Positions 8,743-18,400 of a DNA stretch of 64,000 nt are shown piece after piece. Each line of letters starts with the position of its first letter. Position 1 is the stretch's first letter. The stretch spans positions 62,001-126,000 of the forward strand of contig NZ_QEWP01000011.1 of assembly GCF_003121985.1 (NCBI RefSeq), given 5' to 3'. This stretch comes from Marinilabilia rubra. Its GTDB lineage: Bacteria; Bacteroidota; Bacteroidia; Bacteroidales; Marinilabiliaceae. Under the pieces are notes generated by a model. The model was given only the letters and a program-made list of their open reading frames with translations. It searched no databases and was not told the DNA's origin. The position numbers and the translations under genes were made by a program.

Positions 8743-10553
8743 CCAGAATTTATCAAGACTTGGTAAGTTTGATCTAATTCCTTATGCTCCGGTATGTATA
8801 TAACAATTCCATCCCGACCACGTGTTAACAATACTCGATAACTGTTCATACGCAATAAATCCGGATCTTTAGCACCTTTCATCGTAGTTTTATTCATCCA
8901 ATTATTTTTATAGATCCAATCTGTATCCCAGGCTAAGAGAGGCATGTCTAATTCTAACCCTTGACACGCAAATTCAGTCACGACGCCTTTGAATGTTCTG
9001 CAGTAGTAGGGATTAAATGCCTCTACGTAATATTGTTCTACACCAAATGACTTTGTTGAGCGGTAATCATTTGGAACACCATAATGATGAAGTATCTGAT
9101 TTTTTGATGAAGCGATTAATCCATACGTCTTATTGGGTTCATTTTCATAACGTTTTTGTAAGTAGTTTTTGGCCTCATCCAGATTGCGAGTAATATAGAG
9201 TGGATAGCCTTCCTCAAATAGTGATGAAGACATGTTTCTCGCCTGATCAATTTTATTTTCTAATAAGGCTTGCACCCACCCTTGAAGAGTCAAAGCTTGA
9301 TGAGTCCTTAAAGAAGTACTTAAGTTAAAGCTATCTACTATATTAACTTCATTATTTGGGAAAATATCTTTAATATGTTGTGGACAATGGATATGCCAGT
9401 TTAGGGAAGAATTGGATACAGCTTCTTGCCAGAGCTGCAAACCACCCTCTTCACCTAGGTATATCTCCTGACCTTCTCCAATGAGAGCGATCAACAAACA
9501 ATGGGTTTTCTTATTGCCTATATTAATGAAATCAGAAGGTTCTGAGTTATTCCCGTCCCGTCTTGAATTTGATACTTTTTCAGCATCCCATGCACGTTGT
9601 GCTTCATCATATATGATCACATCTTCTCGAGGAACTTGAGTTGAATGTGCATATTGCTTTAAGAAACCATGTACAGATTGCACGAAATTTCTATTTCTTA
9701 GCGAATTTTGAAGGACTCTCACCAAAGGACCGTTCCCTGAGAGAAATACCGCATCCTGACCTTCTTTATGTTGAGTTGTTTCAAAAACATACTGCAAACC
9801 AACTAAGGTTTTACCTGCCCCAGGGACCCCTGTGATAAGTGCGAGATGATGGTTTTGATCGTTCTTTGCCTGTTTCATCAGAGCGCCTAACCGATTTAAG
9901 GTCTCCGGGATTCCAGCACTTTTAGAGCGCTTTATTTGTGGGAAATGGCCTTTTTTAAATAATAGCTTAGCGGATTGAATTAGTGAAGGGAGAGGGGCAT
10001 ATTCACTTTTATACCAAGTTTCAATATTAGAAAAAGCTTCGGAAATATGAGGTTTTAAGACTTTGTGTAGATTTTCGCCGGAAACGATACCAACACCTTC
10101 TTTACTTCTTTGGATTGAGGACCCTCCAGCCAACACTAAAAACGGTATTACTCTTAATTTATGTGACTCCGCATGATAAGACTTTAAATCACGAGCATAA
10201 TGTTTTGCTTGATCAATTTGTGATTGATCCTCCGATCCATAACCTTTAAACTCTAATACTAATAGGTTAGTCCCACTTATAATAATTACATCAGGGCGAC
10301 GACCACGCTCACGAGGTAACTCATATTCAAAAATGATAAAGGAACCATCTAAAATATCATCGCTCAAATTGAGCAAAGTTATTTGCTCGCGTAATATATT
10401 GAAGCAATCAAACCACGCTTTTCGTTGTGAATAGCAAGCAACTTCGTGCATGCATTTTAAATGGTGTTGCTTTAACCGTTCACCCCATGTCGCTACATCC
10501 ACAGCCAAAAACTGGGTTAAGGAATATACAGTTGTCTCCATTTGGTTACTCAA
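8727..10553 (-). CDS. DUF2075 helicase-like ATPase with nuclease-like N-terminus
   Basis: 608 residues. The central region matches the DUF2075 (Schlafen group 3-like) SF1 helicase family: Walker A GVPGAGKT at about 244, Walker B IIYDEAQRAWD at about 316, and a C-terminal SYRVLLTRGRDGIVIYIP motif. The N-terminal 130 residues carry RRPDVIIISGTNLLVLEFKG (D...ExK), which fits a PD-(D/E)xK nuclease. It sits between a NUDIX hydrolase and an HNH nuclease, overlapping both by a few bases. Defence against invading nucleic acid is the likely role, by context. Confidence 0.82.
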   Translation of the reverse strand: MSNQMETTVYSLTQFLAVDVATWGERLKQHHLKCMHEVACYSQRKAWFDCFNILREQITLLNLSDDILDGSFIIFEYELPRERGRRPDVIIISGTNLLVLEFKGYGSEDQSQIDQAKHYARDLKSYHAESHKLRVIPFLVLAGGSSIQRSKEGVGIVSGENLHKVLKPHISEAFSNIETWYKSEYAPLPSLIQSAKLLFKKGHFPQIKRSKSAGIPETLNRLGALMKQAKNDQNHHLALITGVPGAGKTLVGLQYVFETTQHKEGQDAVFLSGNGPLVRVLQNSLRNRNFVQSVHGFLKQYAHSTQVPREDVIIYDEAQRAWDAEKVSNSRRDGNNSEPSDFINIGNKKTHCLLIALIGEGQEIYLGEEGGLQLWQEAVSNSSLNWHIHCPQHIKDIFPNNEVNIVDSFNLSTSLRTHQALTLQGWVQALLENKIDQARNMSSSLFEEGYPLYITRNLDEAKNYLQKRYENEPNKTYGLIASSKNQILHHYGVPNDYRSTKSFGVEQYYVEAFNPYYCRTFKGVVTEFACQGLELDMPLLAWDTDWIYKNNWMNKTTMKGAKDPDLLRMNSYRVLLTRGRDGIVIYIPEHKELDQTYQVLINSGCRPL

Positions 10554-10923
10554 GTAATGCTTTTACAATAGGGATGTCTGCTGGAGCAAATTCATAATTA
10601 GTCAATTCATTGTTATTTATCCAGGCCATTTTATCATGGTCTCGAAGTATAATATCCCCTGAAACAAGGGAGCATTTGAAGGCTTTAAGAAGGATTTGTT
10701 TATTTGCGTATTGGTGAATGTTTTCCCTGTAGAATTCATCAACCTGTATTGTAATATTTAATTCCTCTTGAATTTCCCTCGCCAGGCATTCTTGTTCTGT
10801 CTCATTTTGGTCAAGTTTGCCACCAGGAAACTCCCAATATCCTGCTAAATGCTTACCTGGAGCCCTACGTGTAATTAAGATTTTTGCTCCCTTTTGAATA
10901 ATTGCTGCTGTTACTGTTATCAT
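10546..10923 (-). CDS. NUDIX hydrolase, MutT-like
   Basis: 125 residues with a complete NUDIX box, beginning GGKLDQNETEQE and ending REIQEEL (about 34-56). The size and start (TVTAAIIQKGAKILITRR) match (d)CTP/8-oxo-dGTP pyrophosphatases. NUDIX enzymes hydrolyse nucleoside diphosphates linked to another group. It is the first gene of a three-gene operon and overlaps the helicase gene by 8 bases. That linkage suggests it modifies a nucleotide pool or signal used by the defence operon rather than acting in general housekeeping. Confidence 0.88.
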   Translation of the reverse strand: MITVTAAIIQKGAKILITRRAPGKHLAGYWEFPGGKLDQNETEQECLAREIQEELNITIQVDEFYRENIHQYANKQILLKAFKCSLVSGDIILRDHDKMAWINNNELTNYEFAPADIPIVKALLE

Positions 10924-11061
10924 TAATTATTGGGTAATGAATTCTATCTGTCTGTGTTTATGATAATTTGCGCATCCGAAACAGAAAATACCGACTCAAT
11001 TCCAATAGCCATAAAAGAGTTACCGGTGTACTATGCGATGCAAGTCGATTGAATGTTTTAT

Positions 11062-11532
11062 TTAAATCGACTCAGCAAATTCTCGGATTTTATCTTTTAA
11101 ATCCTCAATTTCTTTTCTTTTAGACTCATTTGTGTTTTGCTGTAATTTGACTGTTGTCCTCCTTAAACTACTGATCATTGTAGGACTAATGTTAAAGTAA
11201 GTATAGAGGGTTTCCGGATCCGCCTGAGGTGCCACCACTTTAACCATTGTGCTGGATGCAGAGGGTTTGAATTTTTTTTCATCGGGATCCCAAACCCCTC
11301 CTTTGGTGAAAATTTGATATCCCATTTCAATGAAATTATCTCGTACATGGTCTCTTGAAAGATTAAATCCAAAGTTTTGATAGAAAACACGATTTAAGGA
11401 GGAAGAGACATAGTCTAGTTCATTGCTTTTGTATTTTCTCTTGTTATTGGTTGGGGGAAGAAAAACGTTACAAAACTTTTGAAAAATAATCTTTTGGTCT
11501 GAATTTAAAGGTTGATTTTTCATAGCTCTCAT
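11062..11532 (-). CDS. Unknown protein at the end of the restriction operon
   Basis: 156 residues, charged, with no family recognised. A WDPDEKKFKPSASSTMVKVV segment lies mid-protein and the C-terminal third is helical (KLQQNTNESKRKEIEDLKDK). It starts 13 bases after the YgjP-like gene and is on the same strand, so it probably belongs to the type I restriction operon. A start three codons on (MKNQPLNSD) is possible. Just after the stop, AGTCGATT/AATCGACT arms could form a weak terminator hairpin without a T-run. Confidence 0.6.
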   Translation of the reverse strand: MRAMKNQPLNSDQKIIFQKFCNVFLPPTNNKRKYKSNELDYVSSSLNRVFYQNFGFNLSRDHVRDNFIEMGYQIFTKGGVWDPDEKKFKPSASSTMVKVVAPQADPETLYTYFNISPTMISSLRRTTVKLQQNTNESKRKEIEDLKDKIREFAESI

Positions 11533-11545
11533 AATTTTTCAATTA

Positions 11546-12220
11546 CTAAAAATCCACTTCCAATAAATACCCATTCTTCTTTAACCAATTTTTGGCTTTT
11601 TCATAATTGGGCACCTGAATTGAAAGAATATTCCAAAATTTCTGTGTGTGATTGCTTTCAATTAAATGAACCAATTCATGCGCAACCAAATAATTCACAA
11701 CATACATAGGAGCTTTTATAATTCTCCAGTTAAAAATAATATTATTGTTTGGAGTGCAAGAGGCCCAGCGGTATTTCATTTCTGAAACCTTACACTCATT
11801 GTATTTTACACCAAGACTATTTGCATGTTGATTAGCTAATGGTTTAATTTTCTTTTTAGCTTGCTCAAAATACCAACTCCTGAATAAAGAATTTGCCTTT
11901 GTTTGATTTGTTCTGGAAATCCTGAACCGTTGATTAAACTCAATCCCTTTAAATTCTTCATCAACAACTAAAAGTTGATAGTTTCTTCCTAAATACATTA
12001 AGGTCTCACCTGAAATGAATTCTTTTTGTTCAGGTATGACAGGATATTTTTGAGCATGACCTAATTTTTGTTTTATCCATTGCCGCTTTTTGTAAACAAT
12101 CTGATCTATTTTTTCAGAACTCAGGTTTTCAGGAGCCCGAACAATAATTTTCCTGTCACGTTCAACAGTGATATTTAATGTCTTTCTTTTGCTATATTTT
12201 ACTTCGTACTCGAAACGCAT
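11546..12220 (-). CDS. YgjP/DUF45-like metallopeptidase linked to type I restriction
   Basis: 224 residues with the YgjP layout: YKKRQWIKQKL near 55, then KYRWASCTPNNNIIFNWRIIKAP, then the zinc site HELVHLIESNHTQKFW. M48-like proteins of this family are repeatedly found next to type I restriction genes. The start codon overlaps the HsdR stop in TAATG, so translation is coupled. The substrate is unknown; turnover of the restriction complex is a plausible guess only. Confidence 0.88.
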   Translation of the reverse strand: MRFEYEVKYSKRKTLNITVERDRKIIVRAPENLSSEKIDQIVYKKRQWIKQKLGHAQKYPVIPEQKEFISGETLMYLGRNYQLLVVDEEFKGIEFNQRFRISRTNQTKANSLFRSWYFEQAKKKIKPLANQHANSLGVKYNECKVSEMKYRWASCTPNNNIIFNWRIIKAPMYVVNYLVAHELVHLIESNHTQKFWNILSIQVPNYEKAKNWLKKNGYLLEVDF

Positions 12221-15200
12221 TAATCTTGAATTATTTTAAAATGATTGGTCTTTGCCAATTCCATTATTCTTGAGATAATTTCATTTTTGCGTAAGATTAT
12301 ATTTGGCAACTTATTAAAGTCAGGAGAAAGAAGAAGTTTCTGCAAATCCCCTTTTAGTTTTGCTTGGGATGGTGTACTATCCCAAAACCCTGCTAATCGA
12401 ATCTCTCTTGATACCAAATTAAAAACATGTTGTGTTAGATTTACATTGTGTGCAATTTCATCTTCATTCAAATCCCTGTTTTCAAATAATTCCGATTTAA
12501 AAATCCTGAAAAAAGGCATTTGCTTTTTCCTGTCCAAACCAAATGTTTTTTCCTTTTCCCTGTTTTTTATCTTTTCTCGTAATTTTTCAAGTTCCTCGTA
12601 AATAACTTTCCAGTTTCCTTTGAAATTTTTTAGTATTTCGTCTAAAGCTTCAGAAAAAGAAGCAAATAATTCCGGGTCTTCATCTATATTGATGTCAATA
12701 TAATGCCTAATTGCATGTTCTACTTCTGCTGCTTTGGTTTTTTCTCTTTTTTTTGTTTTTACATGTTTTTGAAAATCATCTGCAATTATGGAAATAGGAG
12801 CAACCTTTTGCTCAATTCCCTTTGATAGAAGATACTCATCAGCGATATTTCTTAACTTTGGAGGAATGCCTTTCATGCTAAATCGATCATCTCTTAAATG
12901 TTTATTGGCTAAATCATTTATTTCTGTGAACGCCCTCCACTCATGCAAGAATTCCAGTGCCTCTTTTCTTGGCAATACAGTATTAAAGCATGATGTCAGT
13001 TTATTGTATAGTTCGATATATTCGAAACGAATATCTTCATCGTAAAAAATATCAAAGAATGCGTCAGAATCTGATAAGTCCTCCATTCCTTGTTTTTTTA
13101 AGAAATCCCAAATATCGTTATGGGCTTTTATCAATTCATTTAATTCAGCTTCATCATCAGAAATGCAATCAACTATTTCCTTTAATTCTTTTTCTGCATA
13201 AGTGTCTAATGCTCTTTTTAAATGATGCCCAACACCAACGAAATCTACTACGAATCCATTGTCTTTACCTTCCGGGCCAACACGGTTAACCCTTGCAATT
13301 GTTTGTAAAAGATTATGAGCAATAATTACTCTGTCGAGATATAACACTTGTTCAATTGGAGCATCAAAACCTGTAAGCAACATATTATTAACAACTACAA
13401 TACCTACATTACCGTTAATTGAATCATCTTCTTCATCTTTTTCACCAAACGGTAATTTAAATCGTTTGATACTTCGGTTATGATATTTTCTATTTGTATA
13501 TGCTTTGATCTCAATTGAATCGTTATGACTACCTGAAATTACAACCGCTGCTTCCATTTGCTTCAGTATTTCAATTTGTTCAGGTCTCAGATTCATTATG
13601 TTTTTTTCATTAAGCTCTGCAATCTTCTTTTTCATAGCCTCATCAATTGCTGCTTTGTATCGTACGGCAGCAATTCTTGAATTGGCAACAATCTGTGCCT
13701 TGAACCCCCCTGGAAATATTTGTTCCACGTAGTGGTCAATCATTTTTCTAGCTTTCTCCCGAATGGTATTTATACTATCTAGATAAGCGTCACGAGAACC
13801 AAAACCGAGTATTTTAAGCCGTTCTGTTAAATTATACTCACTGAAAACGTCTTCAAACTCTTTATCCATCCCTTTTTTGTCTCTTACCTCAGCGTTATGA
13901 GTAAATCCTTCATAAACAATTTCAAGGGTAACACCATCATCAATAGATTGGCGCATGGTGTATTTGTCAATATAATCTTTGTATTTTTTCTCTGCCTTAT
14001 CTGTTGGAGTTCCTGTGAAACCAATATGTGTGGCATTAGGTAAAGCATGATCTAAATTAGCTGCTAGAATTGAATATTGAGATCGGTGGGCTTCGTCAGT
14101 CATAATCAACACATTTGAACTAGTGTTTAATTCAGGAAATATGGATAGATTATTTGTAGAAGCCTTTAGGTCATCGGTTTTCGGCAATTCTCCATTTTCT
14201 TGAAATTTGTGGATCATTGCCATGACTAAATCCGAGTTATCATTTGATAAAAGTTCTTTTAAACTATTACCTTTGGGATTGGGTTGGTCAGGATTTATTC
14301 TTTTTGCCTCTTTAATAGTAAACCCAATACTTTGACCTGTCTCCGAAAGCTGTTCTTCCAATTGGGTGCGATCTGTAACAAAAATGATTTTCCAAGGCAT
14401 CAAATGATTATGTAATTTCATTTCCCGCACCATAAACATCATGGTAAGTGATTTCCCCGAACCTTGGGTATGCCATATAATACCACCTCTTTCGATTGGA
14501 GTCTTACCTTCAATTAACCTTTTTGTGGCTAGTTTTACGGCACGAAATTGTTGATATCGACCGACAATTTTTATTTTTTTGCCTTTGTCATCTGTTTTAA
14601 AGACAGTGAAGACTTGTAAAATATCCAGAAGATTTTTTGGTTCTAGCATACCTGCGACCAAACGTTGTTGATCATTAGGCGATGATTTTCCATGCTTTAA
14701 ATCGTTTACATCTTTGGGGTAAGGGTCAGTCCAACGGTAAAAATATTTTTCTATTTGGGTGGTAATGGTTCCAAATTTTGCTTCTGTACGGCATGTAGTA
14801 ATTAGAAATTGATTGTAAAAAAACAATTCTTTATTTCCTTCCCCGGTGTCGCCTCGCTGTTCAGAGTAACGCATTAATTGGTCAATTGCCTCAGGGATAG
14901 GCTCCTTAACCTTTGAAGATTTAGCTTCGACAACAACCAAAGGCAAACCATTTACAAATAAAACAATATCAGGAATAATATGATGGTCGGTACCTGTAAC
15001 GCTAACCTTAAATTGGGAAATAGCGGTAAAAATATTGTTTTCAATATTTTCAAAGTCAATATATCGAACAGTAGGGCTTAGCTCTCCTGTTTCTTCGTTT
15101 TTTGAAACTCTAGTATTTTCAAGTAACTTAGAAAGTACGTATTGATTATTTTCAATCAGACTATTTTTGTCGAATGTGCTTATTTTACGGACTGTTTCAT

Positions 15201-15462
15201 CTATTTGTGGTTCAGTAAGGAATGGATTTATCTTTTTGAGTGCATTGCGAAGTCTAGGCTGCAATATAACATCTGAAAAAGAAGAGCGAAAACTATCTGC
15301 GGGGCTTTGTTGCATTTTTAGTTCCAATACCTGGTTTTCACCCTTATCCCAGCCCAAATCTATGAGCTGTTCCATAAAAGGTTTTTCCACATGATTGTAT
15401 TCGTCTAGTGTTAGGGTAGTACCTAAATTGCCCCGGTATTTATTATCGTTACTTAGTATCAT
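12220..15462 (-). CDS. hsdR: Type I restriction enzyme R subunit
   Basis: 1080 residues, the usual HsdR length. The N-terminal nuclease has DIVLFVNGLPLVVVEAKSS (D...ExK, about 170). SF2 translocase motifs follow: WHTQGSGKSLT (Walker A, about 330), IMTDEAHRSQY (DEAH box, about 457), HIGFTGTP, and the late LLTGFDAP and QTIARVNRV. The C-terminal region would contact the methylase core. It translocates DNA and cuts it away from the recognition site when that site is unmethylated. It starts 3 bases after the RecD-like gene, inside one leftward operon, and looks intact. Confidence 0.95.
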   Translation of the reverse strand: MILSNDNKYRGNLGTTLTLDEYNHVEKPFMEQLIDLGWDKGENQVLELKMQQSPADSFRSSFSDVILQPRLRNALKKINPFLTEPQIDETVRKISTFDKNSLIENNQYVLSKLLENTRVSKNEETGELSPTVRYIDFENIENNIFTAISQFKVSVTGTDHHIIPDIVLFVNGLPLVVVEAKSSKVKEPIPEAIDQLMRYSEQRGDTGEGNKELFFYNQFLITTCRTEAKFGTITTQIEKYFYRWTDPYPKDVNDLKHGKSSPNDQQRLVAGMLEPKNLLDILQVFTVFKTDDKGKKIKIVGRYQQFRAVKLATKRLIEGKTPIERGGIIWHTQGSGKSLTMMFMVREMKLHNHLMPWKIIFVTDRTQLEEQLSETGQSIGFTIKEAKRINPDQPNPKGNSLKELLSNDNSDLVMAMIHKFQENGELPKTDDLKASTNNLSIFPELNTSSNVLIMTDEAHRSQYSILAANLDHALPNATHIGFTGTPTDKAEKKYKDYIDKYTMRQSIDDGVTLEIVYEGFTHNAEVRDKKGMDKEFEDVFSEYNLTERLKILGFGSRDAYLDSINTIREKARKMIDHYVEQIFPGGFKAQIVANSRIAAVRYKAAIDEAMKKKIAELNEKNIMNLRPEQIEILKQMEAAVVISGSHNDSIEIKAYTNRKYHNRSIKRFKLPFGEKDEEDDSINGNVGIVVVNNMLLTGFDAPIEQVLYLDRVIIAHNLLQTIARVNRVGPEGKDNGFVVDFVGVGHHLKRALDTYAEKELKEIVDCISDDEAELNELIKAHNDIWDFLKKQGMEDLSDSDAFFDIFYDEDIRFEYIELYNKLTSCFNTVLPRKEALEFLHEWRAFTEINDLANKHLRDDRFSMKGIPPKLRNIADEYLLSKGIEQKVAPISIIADDFQKHVKTKKREKTKAAEVEHAIRHYIDINIDEDPELFASFSEALDEILKNFKGNWKVIYEELEKLREKIKNREKEKTFGLDRKKQMPFFRIFKSELFENRDLNEDEIAHNVNLTQHVFNLVSREIRLAGFWDSTPSQAKLKGDLQKLLLSPDFNKLPNIILRKNEIISRIMELAKTNHFKIIQD

Positions 15463-15465
15463 ATG

Positions 15466-18400
15466 CTATTTCTTAAAAACTTTCTCTATTATTTCATCAA
15501 TTTCTTTAACCGAAATCGCACCTCGTAAGCTTCCATCTTCCATTCTTGACGCTTTATCTTCTGTTATTATTAAAATGCCATTTTCTCCACCACCTTCTTC
15601 AAATGGAAGAATATTATTTTCTATGTACCATTGATATTTTTCTTCCCAACGATTTTTGTATTCTTCGTCAAACAGCATTCCACAATGTTCCCAAAAATAG
15701 ACTTCACCAGAATCCTCATTTTCAATGGTGAAATCAGGGAGTTTTTCAACCTCTTTTATTGTTAATTTCTTTTCATACAACGGATTAAGATTTTTATCCA
15801 ACAACCTTTGATATATTAATAATTCACTTTTCGAACGAAGCATTTTACCATCGCTTGCCTGATGAATTAGGTTCTTTTCTAAATAATTCCCTTCAACCTC
15901 CACTAATTCTGGTTTTACAAACAAATTTGTTATCCTGCTAAGTGTGTCTGATTTTAAAGGGGATGCTAATCCTTTAATATCAAAAGCATTTCCTTGAAAC
16001 AGTATAATCACCTTATCTTTTTGACGTGTGAGAGATGTATAAAGCATTTCTCTTGAAAGCAAAAAACATGGATTTGGAACTACGAGAAATACTTTTCCAA
16101 ACTCACTGCCTTGTGCTTTATGCACCGTTAGTGCATAAGCTAGTTCAATTGGCACATCACTTTCTTCTTTAAAATCCTTTGAAGTAAAGGAATAAGTAAA
16201 TCCTTTTTGAGAAGAAAACTCTATCTCCACAAATTGAGGTTGTCCCTTAAATTTGGCCTTCTTACGTTTAAACTGCCCAGTAACGATACCTATTTCACCA
16301 TTAGCCAAATATGCTAGTGAATCCTCTTTGGGCTTTACAAAATCCCGATGGTGATTCCCGAGGTTTAATACTTTGTCACCATATACAATTTGTTCTAATC
16401 CAACTGGTTTTGGGAGTTTCTTTTCTTGGTATTCTATTAATTTCCCATCCTTATAAAAGCTTTTCTTCGCGCCTTTTATTGCATATTCCACTTTTTTAAC
16501 ACGGAAAAGCTTATGAATCTTCCTATTAATTGCTTTTACCCCAAATAATTTTTCTTTTATGGGTGAGAGTATTTGCCATGATTCAATTTTATTTACAGAG
16601 GGTTCAATTTTAAAATAATTCGCATCATAACTATTATTAAAATAACGACCATCTGTTGAGCCAAGTGATTGATTGAAGGATTGTATGTCTTCAATTGAAT
16701 CCAAATCAAGTTCTTCAACTAAAACTTTTTCAAATATTGTCTCGAAATCAGCTTCAGTTTCCCAGTGCTCTAGCCGTAAGTATTTTGAATTGGGTTGCGT
16801 TAACATTTGATTTATGATGCTATCTGCACCTGGTTCCAATGCTTCGCCACTAAACCACTCGGCCAGTTGTAAGTCTTCTCTTTTTGAGCCCCCCTGACGT
16901 CGTTTAATAGTGAGTTCTGCATATCCTTTCCCCACCCTTGGAAAGGCATTTGCAATGTTTTCAGGTTTTAAGTGTTGGATAATGTCAACAAAGGGTCTAC
17001 CTGCACCAATGGGTGGAAGTTGACGGTGGTCGCCAACTAAAATGAAGCGTTTTACCCCTTTTATGCAATCCAAGGTGGTTGCAAGCATTTCCTCAGTAAG
17101 CATTGAGGCTTCATCTAAAATGACAGTATCATATTTTTCATCACAATATCTTTGGGAAAATACATACTGCTGAATTTCAGCATTGTATCTATCATAGGCA
17201 GATAAGAATTGGGCCAATGTTTTTGCGGTAACTTGTATGTTTTTGGCAATATCCTCCATTCTAACCCTTGCTTTTCCTGTTGGAGCCAATAATAATACAC
17301 CATTGTTTTCAACTTCTTCATGGGTAGCAAGGATTGTTAAAAGTGTTGTTTTACCTGTTCCTGCCGGGCCTATGAGAACAGAAAATCGACTTTCAGCTAT
17401 TTCTTTTAAAGACGCACCTTTTTCTTTCCTGGCTTTCAGTTCCTGCTCGTCTGGCTGTCCTTCAGTAAATGGTTTTAATGCATTGTCGATTAAATTTCTC
17501 CAATCAGCATCTAACGACAATCTTTTGCCGTTAACTCTATCTGTAATTTTTTGATTTATAATGTTCCTTGCGTGAGACAATCGTTTTAGCTGATATGCCG
17601 AATCTCCATTTTTCATTTCTTCAAAAACGATGCTACCTTCGAAACATTCCTCGGCTAATTCAAAATAATCACTATTAATGGCACATTCAGGACTGAGAGA
17701 TAAGGCTCGTATCTGTTTTATTAATTCTTTACGAGGTAACAATGTATGTCCTTGGAGCGCTGACAATTCTAGTTGTTGAATTGTTAATGCTCTAATTCGA
17801 TTAATTTCAAAAGGGTCATCAAGCAGTAAATTATTTGGGAGAAGATTGTCGGGGGCATTCTTGATGTACATCCCTAAATCAATTGTACTTAATGCAACAG
17901 GCATTAAGGTATGGCGTAAATCTTCAAATATTAAATAGGGATTTTCAAGGTACTCGTCATCATTTCTTTTTACGCCAATTGCTTCTCTTTCTTCCTCAAT
18001 ATATAATGCTATGGCTTGTTCAATACTTAAATCAAAACGACTAATTAAATGTAAAAATTGAATGCGTGTAGGAGTTGATTTAGCGTTTAACCGCTTATAC
18101 AGTTTTTTTGTGTTAAATGGAATTAGTGCATGTATGGTTTCTGATAATATCCCCTCAGGGTTGTCCAATGCTTTTTCAAAAAGGGCCCAGGGATTTTCAT
18201 TCTCATCTTGTAATTGATTGATGATATTGGCAGCTACAAAATGACCTTTTTCAATACCAAAAGCACAAAGCGCTGAACCCATTCCCGGATAAACCCCTCT
18301 TAATTTTTCTAATTGGGCAATTTCATTATGAATCCATTGGATGCTTTGTTTATGATTTTCTCCAATACCCAATTCTTCTGCTTTTTCCAGAGACTTAATG

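Noticed and set aside
10924-11061. 22-codon leftward ORF (MAIGIESVFSVSD) in the gap before the NUDIX gene
   Set aside because: Too short, no conserved start element; at most a gene remnant.
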